DNA of 64,000 nucleotides from Trichomonas vaginalis G3. Taxonomy: Eukaryota; Parabasalia; Trichomonadida; Trichomonadidae. How positions within the stretch are numbered: the first letter of the stretch is position 1; the number at the start of each line of letters is the position of its first letter. The notes beneath the pieces were generated by a model that was not told the origin of the DNA, made no database searches, and saw only the letters and a list, made by a program, of their open reading frames with translations. The DNA lies in NCBI RefSeq assembly GCF_026262505.1, contig NC_067204.1, positions 15,664,165 through 15,728,164 on the forward strand, read 5' to 3'. Both the position numbers and the translations under genes were made by a program. This document shows, in pieces, positions 21,354-32,447 of this stretch.

Positions 21354-23666
21354 ATGACAGCAACAAACAACAACAGCAACTTTATCGTTTCTGATGAACA
21401 AGTTATTGATTCATTAGCTGAGGAATTAGTTGTGGCAGAAACTAAAACCCTCAACGAAAGAATTGGTGAAAACAAGATTGATTTACATAACTACCTCAAA
21501 CATGATGGAGGAAGAGGAAGGAAAACTGGTATGGCTTTATTAGTAAATAAAATTTCAAATTTAACGATTATAGATGTTGATATCAATAAATCATACAATG
21601 ATGAACTTAAAGAAACAGTTAGAAAAGATATTTTATCAAAACTTTCGGATAAAGATGTTATCGTTAAAACCGCTTCAGGAGGTCTTCACATTTATTGCAA
21701 CACTAATTTCTTCTATTCAGTTTCGAACAGAATGATTAAATGTTATTCCTGCAATGATTATGATATCGATATCATGACTTCTATGGATGATTCAAAGCGT
21801 TCTTTAGTGGTTATGGCTGATTCAAGAGTTCGCAAGAATGCATCAGAACCAATCAATACATACTCATTCATTCGTGGAAGTTACGATTCAACATTAACCA
21901 GAACAATGAATGATATATTAAATGATTTGAATATTAAGGTAAGAGTTGAACAAAAGAACGAAGAAATAAAGAGTATAATGAATGAAAACAAAGGTGTAAA
22001 CATTGACGATAAACTTGCCCAGAGCATAGTTGATGGCATCAGTGATTTTGAAGTACATAATGACGGTGGAAACATGAATTTAGAAAAAGAAATAACATTG
22101 TTCACACTGTTTCAAGCTATTAATTCGTTACCTAATCATTTAATTAATGAAGCATATGACAGCGTTTATAACTTCTGCAGCTTAACAGAAAATGCAAAAA
22201 GTAATTTTGAAAAAGCACGTAGTAGATATGCACATTTAATGACTTCTCCATTTGTTTTAGTGAAGATTCTAAAACTTTATCAAAAGGAATATTATGATGA
22301 ATATGTTTTACCTTTATTACGTAAGCCAAAAATAACATTTGATATAAAACTTGATGACTCGTTTTTGATAACAGATATTAGACGCAGGGCTGAAAATCAT
22401 CAGTATAAAAACAGTTCTGAAGTAATTGAGGATTTATCACGTGTAATCCGTTTTGTAGATTATGGAAATAAATATTTCATTCAGAAAGATTACAACATAC
22501 ACGACAAAATGAATCAAATATCATTCGTTCTTCAATCAAACATGAAAGAGTCACTTAAAATGATTAAATTATTTAAAGAAGAAGGTAAAACAATAACAGC
22601 ATGGGACGTACTACTAAATCAATTGTCTTCATTAACCGTTAAGGGTGTTTGCTTTAAATCTGATTCTCCAGATGTTTTCTCAACGTTTCAGGGTTATAAA
22701 TACAACATTCTCGAAAAGCTTGATTACTCAAAAATTGAGATGTTTATGAATTTCATTAAAGAAGCCATTTGTGATAATAACGATGAAGTGTATAAATACC
22801 TACTCGGCTGGATTGCATCAATGATTCAACATCCTGGAATCAAGAATGAAACAGCAATTATTTTGAAAGGACTTCAGGGAACAGGTAAAAACAGATTTAC
22901 AGACATTATTTCTGAACTCCTCGCTGGTTATTCATGTAAAAACATTACTGAAATAGGTGAGCTAACGGGTAATTTCAACTCAGTAGTTGAAAATAAAATG
23001 TTTCTTGTACTTAATGAACTCAAGAATGTAGGTGAAGACAGACTCGCAAACTTCAACGCTTTGAAATCAATTATAACGGATAATGAGATTAGAATTAATG
23101 AAAAGAATCAACCCAGAAGAACAGCTCAGAATGTTGCCAATTTCATTTTCGTAACTAACAACGTTTACCCTGTCAAAATTGAAGTTGGAGACAGAAGATA
23201 CGTAGTTTTAAGAGTTAATGGTAAATTCAAGGGTCAATTGGATTACTTCAAGAATTTGATGGATTCATGCACAAAGGAATTTTATGATAATTTGCTGACG
23301 TATTTTATGCAATATGACCTTTCATCATTTAATGTACGAATCATACCGATGACTGAAGCCAAACAAGATTTAATTGAATTATCAACAAATCCTTTAGATG
23401 TATGGATAAATACACATTATGATGAATTGTGTGCAGGTATGACGTGTGAAAATGCTCTATTCTGCAAACCATCAGACATGAAAGACAAGAATTTCCAAAT
23501 GAGCATTAAGGATAAATGTGATAAGAAACAGAGAAGAATAAATGGTAAACAAACATGGTGTTATGTTTTGAAAGAAGAAATGAAAGGATTATATAAACAG
23601 GTTGAACCAAACGATAATGATGATTCATTTACTGACGATGAAATACCTGTAAATGAAGCTTTATAA
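21354..23666 (+). CDS. Primase-SF3 helicase (D5-like)
   Basis: 770 residues, intact. The N-terminal primase-polymerase-like region contains IIDVDINKSYND (about 72-83), SGGLHIYC (about 108-115) and IDIMTSMDD. The C-terminal superfamily 3 helicase has Walker A GLQGTGKN (506-513), Walker B-like KMFLVLNEL, motif C-like NFIFVTNN and GDRRYVVLRV. Such proteins prime and unwind DNA for virus or plasmid replication. The gene is flanked by two direct repeats on the left and three inverted relatives on the right. The start follows TTTTTTTATTCCTATATAA. Confidence 0.85.
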   Translation: MTATNNNSNFIVSDEQVIDSLAEELVVAETKTLNERIGENKIDLHNYLKHDGGRGRKTGMALLVNKISNLTIIDVDINKSYNDELKETVRKDILSKLSDKDVIVKTASGGLHIYCNTNFFYSVSNRMIKCYSCNDYDIDIMTSMDDSKRSLVVMADSRVRKNASEPINTYSFIRGSYDSTLTRTMNDILNDLNIKVRVEQKNEEIKSIMNENKGVNIDDKLAQSIVDGISDFEVHNDGGNMNLEKEITLFTLFQAINSLPNHLINEAYDSVYNFCSLTENAKSNFEKARSRYAHLMTSPFVLVKILKLYQKEYYDEYVLPLLRKPKITFDIKLDDSFLITDIRRRAENHQYKNSSEVIEDLSRVIRFVDYGNKYFIQKDYNIHDKMNQISFVLQSNMKESLKMIKLFKEEGKTITAWDVLLNQLSSLTVKGVCFKSDSPDVFSTFQGYKYNILEKLDYSKIEMFMNFIKEAICDNNDEVYKYLLGWIASMIQHPGIKNETAIILKGLQGTGKNRFTDIISELLAGYSCKNITEIGELTGNFNSVVENKMFLVLNELKNVGEDRLANFNALKSIITDNEIRINEKNQPRRTAQNVANFIFVTNNVYPVKIEVGDRRYVVLRVNGKFKGQLDYFKNLMDSCTKEFYDNLLTYFMQYDLSSFNVRIIPMTEAKQDLIELSTNPLDVWINTHYDELCAGMTCENALFCKPSDMKDKNFQMSIKDKCDKKQRRINGKQTWCYVLKEEMKGLYKQVEPNDNDDSFTDDEIPVNEAL

Positions 23667-23691
23667 AGTATGATTGGAATTTATTTTTGCC

Positions 23692-24241
23692 TTCCTCCTG
23701 TGTTGTTGTCTAAATGTCATGTTGTCTCATTTTTTCAGAGAAGTTAATTAACCGAGTGACACATGGTGACATAGTGACACCTTCAGTTCTTCAAAAATAA
23801 TTAATTATTGAATAACCTGAAACCATCTACCCTAAACATTATTTTTGCTGAATTCAGCAACAAAATGAACGAGGTCAGGATGTATGCAAATACCTTTGAA
23901 TTCATTCATAAGTGCCTTCCTCCTGTGTTGTTGTCTAAATGTCATGTTGTCTCATTTTTTCAGAGAAGTTAATTAACCGAGTGACACATGGTGACATAGT
24001 GACACCTTCAGTTCTTCAAAAATAATTAATTATTGAATAACCTGAAACCATCTACCCTAAACATTATTTTTGCTGAATTCAGCAACAAAATGAACGAGGT
24101 CAGGATGTATGCAAATACCTTTGAATTCATTCATAAGTGCCTTCCTCCTGTGTTGTTGTCTAAATGTCATGTTGTCTCATTTTTTCAGAGAAGTTAATTA
24201 ACCGAGTGACACATGGTGACATAGTGACACCTTCAGTTATT
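23692..24241 (-). repeat. Three repeat units right of the primase-helicase, inverted to the left pair
   Basis: Units at 23692-23847, 23917-24072 and 24142-24241 (last one partial) have a 225-bp period. They are inverted homologues of the 154-bp units at 20961-21307. Between them, at 23848-23914 and 24073-24139, lie copies of an internal KilA-N gene fragment (matching about 20536-20600, inverted). The gene is thus enclosed by an inverted repeat assembled from duplicated pieces. Confidence 0.8.
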
Positions 24242-24268
24242 CGAGACGTTGTCGAAGAGGAATAAAAA

Positions 24269-24589
24269 TTAAATTTGGATTGAGTTTAAAAATTCATCTT
24301 TATTAAATTCATCTCTTCCAATCAATTTATTTATTCTATTAAATTCTTTTATTTTTGCTTCACTCAGTTTAAGGATTGAACGGTAAGTTTCTAACTTTTC
24401 AATTATTTCCTTCTTCTCTTTATCGTTTTCAATTACTTTAGTTTTATGGGCATCAACCCCACCGCATTGCGACTTCTTTTTGTAATAGCATATTTTTGAT
24501 TTAATTCTGTTTAGTTTCTTTTTATATTCATCGTCAGGACTCTGAATCTTAATTAAATCAGGACTCTTGGCTGCTTTGTTGTCACTCAT
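24269..24589 (-). CDS. Small Maverick protein, unknown
   Basis: 106 residues, MSDNKAAKSPDLIKIQSP at the start; lysine-rich and probably coiled coil (LETYRSILKLSEAKIKEF). The 5' leader TTTTATTTCGTAAGAAATG closely matches that of the 31009 gene. No family is recognised. Confidence 0.5.
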   Translation of the reverse strand: MSDNKAAKSPDLIKIQSPDDEYKKKLNRIKSKICYYKKKSQCGGVDAHKTKVIENDKEKKEIIEKLETYRSILKLSEAKIKEFNRINKLIGRDEFNKDEFLNSIQI

Positions 24590-24608
24590 TTCTTACGAAA
24601 TAAAAAAA

Positions 24609-26143
24609 TTAAATATTATTTAAATATAATGGAGTAATAAAATAAATCGGAATTTCTATTAATTTATTGTCAACTTCAACTAATGCATTGCCGTTAATAT
24701 ATCTAACAAATTCAGCTATTGTGTCAAATCTTCGTCTTCTTTTTGTCATTGATTTATCAGTTTTTCCATAATCGAGATGAATCAAAACTTTATCCCCTTG
24801 TTTAAAATTCATGAGCCCCGAATTAATTTGTTCACGTTTAACATCATTCAACCTTTCCATTTGCTTTCTAATATATTCCCATTCTTTTGAAATATCATTT
24901 TTCATTTCCACTGGTTTCATGTTTATAGTTCTATGCCATGTATTATTGTAATAATATACTAACTGTTGTATGATGGAGTCATGATTTCCATCCCAGTATA
25001 TCTGACCGTTAACCCTAACGCATCTCTAAGAGTTCTCATTACCGCATCAACTATTTTATTATGAAACGTATATGGAGAGGATGAAAAGAAAAAATTAATT
25101 TGTGGGAAATAATGAGCCATAGCTGCCTGAAATCCTTTATCACCATCACTCCTGATATTATCTACTCTTTCATGATCTAGTAAGTATTGTATAGCTCTTC
25201 TTGTTTCCTGTTCTGTTTTCCCTTTCACTGGAATGCAATATAAATATCTAGTGTTAATGTTAATGGCAAATAAATAAGTAACTTTTCCTTTTGAATATTC
25301 TAAATGATCGATTTCGTATGAATATGGATATGGTGCAAATGAAGGGCGACTAAATTTTTCCTTTAACGGTTGAATTTTCGGGTCAATTGGTTTATTTAAT
25401 ATCTTGAAATCCTTTTTAAAATCTTTTTGCTTCTTTAATGTTTGAAATGGATATAATAAAGTGAATGATGAAGGATTAACTGAAGGAGGAGGCGGTACTG
25501 TCGTTGGAGGTTTTGGTATTGCAAGTGGTTTAATTTTATCTGCTTTGATTTTGGATGATGAAGTTTTAGTTGTTGATTTTCCTTTCATTAATTCTGGATG
25601 TATTCTATTCATTTGTTTTAAATATGCTGTATATAAAGGTTTGATATACTTTCCCGCTTCGAGTTTATGTTGAAGGATGAATTCCAAAAGTTGATCTTCA
25701 TTTAAAAGTCGGGCTGAATATGGTTTAACTAATGAATCATAAATTAAAGCTTGTGTATCATTTATGGTCTGAAGGACCTGGGTGTTTTGCACCTTTTGTT
25801 TTTGTTCCTTTGGCTTTTGCGGCTCAGGATTATATAATTTATATAATTCATCAATATCTTCTTCTGTTAATACTTTATTTTTGAAATCTTTCAATTGTTT
25901 AAGTTGTAATTTAGTTTTTCCCTTTGTATATTCATTATTTTTAATTTTGTCTTTAATTTTAGAAATTATTCTATCATGATATTTCAAAATTTCATTTTTA
26001 TAATATGGATAATAATATTCCATATCATCACCCGTTATATTGTTATCATATTTTTGGAGATATGATTTTAATTCATAATAATTAAGAAAATTTTGATTAA
26101 GTACTAAATCATCAATTAAAATTTTTAAATCTGTGTTATCCAT
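24609..26143 (-). pseudogene. Maverick integrase region, broken
   Basis: The region encodes a retrovirus-like DDE integrase: a proline-rich N-terminal half, then a core with YEIDHLEYSKGKVTYLFAIN and IRSDGDKGF. A separate SH3-like C-terminal module follows (GDKVLIHLDYGK, EIPIYFITPLYL). Integrases of this type join element ends to target DNA. It is broken at least once. Confidence 0.8.
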
Positions 26144-26159
26144 TTATATAAAAATAAAA

Positions 26160-26400
26160 TAAATGTTTAAGGGTGCCCACCTCTTTGAATCATAGTATCA
26201 AAACCATTATTTACATATTGAATCCCATCATTAACGGTTCCTTCTTCTAAAACGGTATCAAATGGTGGCGGTTGTTGTTGCTGTTGATGCTGTGATGGGA
26301 TTTAAAAAATTCGTTGTGGTTGATTATTTGGAATCATAGTATCAAAACCATCATTAACGGTTCCTTTTGTCTCTTCTGTGGCATTTCATTAAAAATAAAT
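26160..26400 (-). pseudogene. Q/P-rich Maverick relic
   Basis: Minus-strand frames hold a repeated motif (GTVNDG, NGFDTMI) and a run of glutamines and prolines (QHQQQQQPPPFDTVLEEG). It lies between integrase and polymerase. Unrecognised; it appears to be broken. Confidence 0.3.
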
Positions 26401-26414
26401 TATTCAAAATTGTA

Positions 26415-29400
26415 TTAAATAAATGGCATACAACATCCATTTTCACAACATACAGCCTTAGTGTGTGACCCTGTTAATGCAGTCTTACCGATTGTTAAGC
26501 GAGTCATTGACCTGTTTTTAAGTTGTAAATTAATATTCTGACCATCAAATATCACTTTATCATTTATTATATCCAAATATTTTTTAGGTGTTAATTGTTT
26601 ATTTTGTCGTAAACTAACACCTTTCATTTTTTGTGCAATCTTTTTAAAATCACTTCCATCAATTGAACCGTTGAATGATGTATAACATTTAGGACATAAA
26701 GCAACCATGTTATCACCTTGTTTCTCAATTGCTAAACCCAATAACTTCTTCTCATGTGCTTTTTTCAGCTTTATTCTTTAATTTAGGTTTAAAATTTCTC
26801 ATCAAAACAGAAGAAATCAAATGGTGCGAATTTGAAAATGTTTTTATCATAAAATTGTTTATCGGTAACAATTGCTTGAAATGCTTGAGTGTTAGGAAGA
26901 TTTGGATCGCCAGCGATTGCCCAATAAGATGAATCAGTATCACCTTCAATGAAATGAAAACGATTAACATCCATGCATTTATACATAAAATCATAAATGA
27001 AAACCAAATACCAGTATTTAGCATTATCTAAAGTGAAGAATGCCTCTTGTAAACACGTATCACATCTATAAAATCTATCTTTAAGCATCACTTGATATGT
27101 ATCTTCACCTATTTCTTTATGTTTTTAAACTTATTTGACATACATGCAACGCGTGCCTTCTGTGCATTCATTATTTTAGTCTTTGCGTAATTTTGTGTAT
27201 TCATTGCATCGTAACCATATGATCCATTAAGTGAAATCTTGCAAAATAAACTTTTTCCTTTATTTCCTTCTAATTCAGCCTTTTGTCTTTCGTTCATAAA
27301 TTCGTTCGCAAATTCATTAAAACAAGTGTTTTTCGTAAATGTTAAAATTGATTGAATATCATCGATGATAAAATGAAATCTGTCTATTAGATACCAAAGA
27401 TAATAAGAAGAAAATGGTTGATATTGGTTGTGTGTTGATGCTAATTGAGTTAATTTTCTCTGTTTCTGGTCAACTGGTAAATTGTTTGATTTCATGTAAT
27501 CATACATAAAACTGCCAATTGTTTTTTCATCTGTGATAATATCTAAGTTTCTTATTATCGGTAAAAAGTTTATGTAATCATTAATGTATTTTTCATCAAT
27601 GTGACCCTTTACTTCAGCCACGAATAAAGTATTTTTCTTCTTAATTATTCCCAGTGCTTTTGCTTTCTTTGTTGCTGTATCACAAATGATAACACCATTC
27701 AATCTTCCCGGCATATACATTTTATGGTCAGTATATTGAATGAAATCATGAGGATTAGATGAAAATGATGAAGGATATAATGAATTAAAATCAACACCAA
27801 CGAAATGAGTCATAATGTTGGTGGTGTCCTCATTTGATACAGTTTTAGTTTCTGGATTATATGAAAGTTTATTAATGTGCGTGATTCCTTTAAGATTTAC
27901 TCTATGTTGAACATTTGATAAACCACCAGTAATTCCCTTACGGAGAATGTGATAAGCTTCAACTGAATCTAAAGTCATTGGTAAATTATTTTTTAATGCA
28001 TAATTTCTTAAATTGATTCTTAAACGTTGAACATCTTCATCTTTATTTGATTTTACGAAATTGCAATAACAACACATTAACTGACAATTTTCTTTGGTAT
28101 GTGGTTTTTCATTATCGATTCTATCCAATGTTGGTTTATTTGCATATGTAAACGCTTTACCACACATTTTGCATTTAGATGAAAGGATTAAATCGTGATA
28201 GTATTGAAAATCATCCATTGAAACATTATTTTTAGTATCCCTTTCTGCTTTTTCATCTTGTTTCTTATATGATTCAATTTTATATTTCCAATACTTTTTC
28301 GTTAATTCAAAACTTGATTCTATCTCTTCCTCAGGATATTTTTCATTAGGATTAAAGTCTTTATATGCTAAAGCGTAACGAATCATTGAAGCATTCGATG
28401 ATAAAGAAAGATTATGAAGCGTGTCAATTTTATAAACAAATGTTTCTTCAATAATTTTATCGATTGGGTCAATCATAATTTCAACATCTTTATTGCAATA
28501 ATGAATAAAATATTCTAATCTATTCTTAAAGTTTTTAGCATCATTGAGATATATTTGATAATCACTATCTGATATAGTTTCTTGAGTTAATGCTGAATAA
28601 AATGAATCTTGAGTGAATGGTTCCTCTTTATATAATTCTTCTTCGTAATTTTCCCATGTGATGAATTGATAAGGGAAAAAGGATTTAACACGTGATTTAT
28701 TGTTTCCGAAATCTTGAGTGAATTGGTCTAATGTCCCACCCGCTATATAATTTCTGATGTCAATAAATCTCAATTCATATGGAACGTTTGTTTTTTTTAC
28801 AATGATTTGCTTAAATTGTGAAGATGAACCCAGCATTGATTTTATTTTCCATTTTGCGGTGTTTAAATCACGAAGAATTAAATTTAAATCAAACTTTCCC
28901 GAATTAAAACCTATGATATTCACTTTATTGAATTCCTCATCTAGAAGTTTTTAAATGCTTCCTTCTGTTTTTCATTTAATGTATGAGACTTCATTAATTC
29001 TTCATATTGTTCAATATTTGATTTAGCAACTAATGAACAGGTTGAAAATAAAAACTCAATCCAATCAGAAATAAAAGAATCACTCGAAGTTAAGCAAAAA
29101 TTCCTCGTATATGTTTTATCATTTAAATTAACCGTTGATGATACCATGAATGGTTTTAAGTAAGCGTTCAAAGTTGCACACTCAGAAAGTTGTAATTCTT
29201 CTTTAGTCTCTAATGTTTCGAAGTCAAAAGTAATATAATATCTTGTCGGTTGATAATATTCCTGCAAATTATGAGCTAATAACCACTGATATATCTTCTG
29301 TTTCGTAATATGTGGTGCATATGGTTGCTGTGTCTTTTGCAACTGAACGTCTTGAATTAATCTTCCATTATTTTCTTTACATTTCTCACAATGCTTTAAA

Positions 29401-29857
29401 AATCTTCTTTGGTTTTTCCTTTCTGGATCATCACGGATAGAATAAACTTCTTCTTTACAATATGGACAAACTCTATAGCCGGTGAGTGCTTCAACGTCTT
29501 TATTCTGTCAGCGTGAAGTTTTCCACATGGACTCTGTGTTAATAAAATATTTACTGTTTCAAATTCTGGATCTATCATTATTGATTCCACTAATGGAAAG
29601 TCTACCTTATTTATATCCACGTCTTCTGGTTGAGGATCACAATAATAGAAATCAATATTAACATTTAACATTCTCGCTAATCTCTCACTTTCTGATGAAA
29701 TGTCAAACCCTTCATATGCATCTATTGCTTCATTTAAATAGCTTCTACGAGTTTTAGGATTAACACCATCAGGAATGTTATAGAAGCGTTTAAATAACCT
29801 TCTACCTTCTGCTCTAATTTGATTATCATTCATTTTAGCGGTTCCGTTTTTGTTCAT
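26415..29857 (-). pseudogene. Maverick protein-primed DNA polymerase B, broken
   Basis: Family B polymerase motifs appear in order on the minus strand: ExoI YYITFDFETLE, ExoII IIGFNSGKFDLNL, ExoIII YCNKDVEIM, motif A VGVDFNSLYPSSF, motif B KISLNGSYGYDAMN and motif C EGDTDSSYW. An HNH-like zinc segment (CKMCGKAF, TLDRIDNEK, ENCQLMCCYCN) lies between ExoIII and motif A. It would replicate the element by protein priming. The region has several breaks. Confidence 0.85.
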
Positions 29858-29896
29858 TTATGTAAGAATAAAAAATTAAAAAATAAACTTTATTTT

Positions 29897-30631
29897 TTAA
29901 AGTCCGTAAAATGAATTAAGAACACACAAATTTTTATCATCTGCAACGTGACGAATACATTTTAATTTACTCAAGAATGCGTACCCTGATACATTAAATC
30001 TAATTCCTGTCTTATTTAATTTCACAACTTTGAAAAGGAATGTATGAATAGCTATAAAATGATGAGAAGATGTTTTATGGGTTGCTTCCATTTTTTCTGA
30101 AATAAATGAATAAATATAATGTTTATAAGTTTTCATATCTTTTATGTTCTTAATAACGAATGGTATAGACCTTTCCACTTCATCTTCCTTCGGTGCTGTT
30201 CTTTCATATGAAACATTATTGGTATCTTCAATAATGAAACCGCAATCACACAAAATTTTATATGTTCCAATGGTTTCTTTTGATATTTTATCTAATAAAT
30301 CAAAAACTTTATCAACACCTGTGCATTTATTTAAATAATAATTTGTGTAAATATCATGATCTTCTTTCTTAATCGTATTAGTTGCATATGTCACGTTTTT
30401 AAGAGCTTTTTTGAATTTCTCAGAATCGAGAGGAAGTGAAAGTAATATACAAGGGTATTCCTCATTATCAATAAATTGTAACTTATGTTTACGAATAAAT
30501 TTAGTACCTTCTTCTGAAAGTGTTTCATCTATTTCACCATATAATAAATTTTGTGTTGATTCTGAGACATAATTTTTATATCTTTCTTCATGAGTTTTCT
30601 GAACTTCTGATTCCGAAGCTGGGATATTCAT
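29897..30631 (-). CDS. Maverick protein, perhaps a PolB N-terminal or accessory region
   Basis: 244 residues, MNIPASESEVQKTHEERY at the start; highly charged, with IKDMKTYKHYIYSFISEK, HHFIAIHTFLFKV and KCIRHVADDKNLCVL. Directly upstream of the polymerase region and on the same strand, it may belong to an extended polymerase N-terminus or be a separate gene. I cannot distinguish these. Confidence 0.4.
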   Translation of the reverse strand: MNIPASESEVQKTHEERYKNYVSESTQNLLYGEIDETLSEEGTKFIRKHKLQFIDNEEYPCILLSLPLDSEKFKKALKNVTYATNTIKKEDHDIYTNYYLNKCTGVDKVFDLLDKISKETIGTYKILCDCGFIIEDTNNVSYERTAPKEDEVERSIPFVIKNIKDMKTYKHYIYSFISEKMEATHKTSSHHFIAIHTFLFKVVKLNKTGIRFNVSGYAFLSKLKCIRHVADDKNLCVLNSFYGL

Positions 30632-30733
30632 TAAATCCTCTACTTCATTTTCATTATATTTTTCAACTTCTCTTAATTCCTTAATTTTTTCATCTATTTC
30701 ATCTCTTATTTTTTCCAGTCTTTCAATTTCAAT

Positions 30734-31009
30734 TTATCTCGTATTCATCATCTTAATCCGTTCTTCATAATATTCAGGGAAAACATCAGGTTCTTTAGGT
30801 TTTTCTTCTTCAGATGTGGGATATAAGAAATTTATAACATCATCTTTATTCATTTTTCCATCATAATCTAAATCATTTAATAACTCGGCAAATTTTTGAC
30901 AATTTCTTAAATAATATTTACTAACTTCATAACACATCTCATCTAATATATCCTTTATTTCCTCATTTGTGAATCCCAATTTTTTAACGTCGTTAGTTTT
31001 GACACTCAT
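30734..31009 (-). CDS. Small Maverick protein, unknown
   Basis: 91 residues, MSVKTNDVKKLGFTNEEI at the start, mostly helical and acidic at the C-terminus (SEEEKPKEPDVFPEYYEER). Its stretch LNDLDYDGKMNKDDV resembles a single EF-hand loop; this could be chance. Its leader is TTTTTTAATTCGTAAGAAATG. Confidence 0.45.
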   Translation of the reverse strand: MSVKTNDVKKLGFTNEEIKDILDEMCYEVSKYYLRNCQKFAELLNDLDYDGKMNKDDVINFLYPTSEEEKPKEPDVFPEYYEERIKMMNTR

Positions 31010-31046
31010 TTCTTACGAATTAAAAAATAAATTATTCAAAAATGTA

Positions 31047-31379
31047 AGACATGAATTTTTAAAGTTTATTTTTTTATTTTTTATTTCATTATGGTAGTGA
31101 ATCTTTCATTCATGAAAATAATTATTTCTAATTTCTTTTACTCGTTTATGAGGTCTTTGATTATGACTCCATTGATTCCATTCAGGATTTAACACATGTT
31201 TAATTAATCGCGGAATATCTGACATCATCTATATATAGCTTCTTTTATAAAAGATAAAAAATAAATTATTTTAAAATTAATGTTAATTTTTTAATGTGTT
31301 TAGTATATAAATATTTTAATGCATCGTCTATATATAGATGCAACAAAAAAAGTCACACAACCCATCCTATCCTACTACT
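31047..31379 (-). repeat. Right Maverick TIR
   Basis: Inverted copy of 11319-11651, followed by the right target duplication ACAAAT at 31380-31385. It contains the mirror copy of the 40-codon ORF (31106-31228). Confidence 0.95.
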
Positions 31380-31385
31380 ACAAAT

Positions 31386-32011
31386 TAATTGAAATTCCGA
31401 TCAAAAAAAATTCACAAATTGGATCAAAAAACGAATCTCAAGTTAAAAATAAAAAATTTCTACATTTTTATCAAATTTAGATTTTTTTTTAAATCATGCG
31501 AATTGATTGAATAATTGCATATTTTATACCATGCATCTAGAAGTATGTGTAATATTTTTGCTTTCATCAAGAAATTGTCGAATTTGATCTTAATTTTTTT
31601 TGAAAAATATACTTTTAGAAAAAGAAATAGTGATTGAATAGCTGCCCATGCTGTAAAAGGGTTATTTTTACAAGTAAAAAAATTGTTATTTTTCGAGCAA
31701 GTCGAGGCTTTTTTACCATCTTATTTTTGAAAAATTTACGAAAAATTATATCTGAAAAAACGCTTCATTTTGATATCTTACAATGATAAAATACCAATGT
31801 TGCTGGGATATAATAGCTACACCTGGACATCTACTACATTAATGCGTATGACAGGTAAAGTTGATTTCAAAAGTATAGCCTGGAAAGATTACAATAAATC
31901 AACGATAATTCAAAAAAATTTCTTATAAGTTAACATAATAAAAATTTAATTTTTATATTGCTTGTATTATACTTAAGTATATAATATATTTAAATCTTAG
32001 AATGAAAATTC
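31386..32011. other. MULE right interior, no gene seen
   Basis: AT-rich sequence between the Maverick and the right MULE TIR. I found no supportable ORF or repeat. It is the continuation of the MULE to the right of the Maverick insertion. Confidence 0.6.
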
Positions 32012-32136
32012 GGGACGCCCTAGCTATTCAATTTTCCCTTAGGACGCCCATAAACCTTTCAAAAATGTGATGTAAATATCACAATTTTGAGAAATTTACA
32101 CTAGGACGCCTTAGGACGCCAACCCCCTTTTTTACC
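32012..32136 (-). repeat. Right MULE TIR with four GGACGCC boxes
   Basis: Boxes at 32012-32019, 32041-32048, 32103-32110 and 32113-32120 mirror the four GGCGTCC boxes of the left TIR. The spacing and flanking TTTAT and TGTAAA words are shared. Confidence 0.75.
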
Positions 32137-32144
32137 AAATTTTA

Positions 32145-32447
32145 TTAAAATCATAATAAATATGTGTTTACTTAATGTGATAGATGTACCTAGTATAATT
32201 ATTATTGAATGTACTAAGATATATTTAAATAAAGATATTTTTTGTATATTATATAAGATTGGAATTAGTATTTATGAAGAAATTGCAACAACGCGTTGTG
32301 ATATGTGTGGATATATGATTTTGAGAGAGAATGATTTTGGATTTTTCATATTTTAATATGGATGTGATTTGATCATATTGATAGTGTTGTATTATAGAGT
32401 GTAATTGGGATGGAATTCTTTTTTATTTGTAATACATCTGGAGAAAG
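32145..32447. other. Outer-element body right of the MULE, nothing firm
   Basis: About 300 bp of AT-rich sequence. A 64-codon open frame at 32162-32356 (MCLLNVIDVPS...) has no recognisable feature and I do not call it a gene. Confidence 0.5.

Larger units (their letters stand above)
11319..31379. mobile_element. Maverick/Polinton, young insertion, partly broken
   Basis: This 20.06-kb element has 333-bp TIRs in which I see no difference (11319-11651 and 31047-31379). The TIRs begin AGTAGTAGG. The 6-bp target duplication ACAAAT lies at 11313-11318 and 31380-31385. AG termini, a 6-bp duplication, protein-primed PolB, a retrovirus-like integrase, a packaging ATPase and a capsid candidate define the family. 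Capsid, KilA-N and primase-helicase genes look whole. Integrase, polymerase, ATPase, tail-fibre and some unassigned regions are broken, with roughly ten or more breaks in total. No protease gene was recognised. The matching TIRs and intact duplication imply a recent insertion. Confidence 0.95.
6746..32136. mobile_element. Mutator-like element (MULE), split by a nested Maverick
   Basis: It is bounded by imperfect TIRs of about 125 bp (6746-6869 and 32012-32136), each with four GGCGTCC boxes. Candidate 8-bp target duplications AAATTTTA lie at 6738-6745 and 32137-32144; they are AT-rich, so the exact ends are less certain than the TIR boxes. Without the Maverick the element is about 5.3 kb. It encodes a MULE transposase (minus strand) and a divergent second gene (plus strand). 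It sits inside the hairpin body of the outer element. Confidence 0.75.

Noticed and set aside
31380-32136. Maverick extending past 31379
   Set aside because: The TIR ends at 31379 and the 6-bp duplication follows; the sequence beyond belongs to the MULE.
32162-32356. 64-residue ORF with a CDMCGY-type motif
   Set aside because: A single CxxC in an isolated short frame inside a non-coding element body is not enough.
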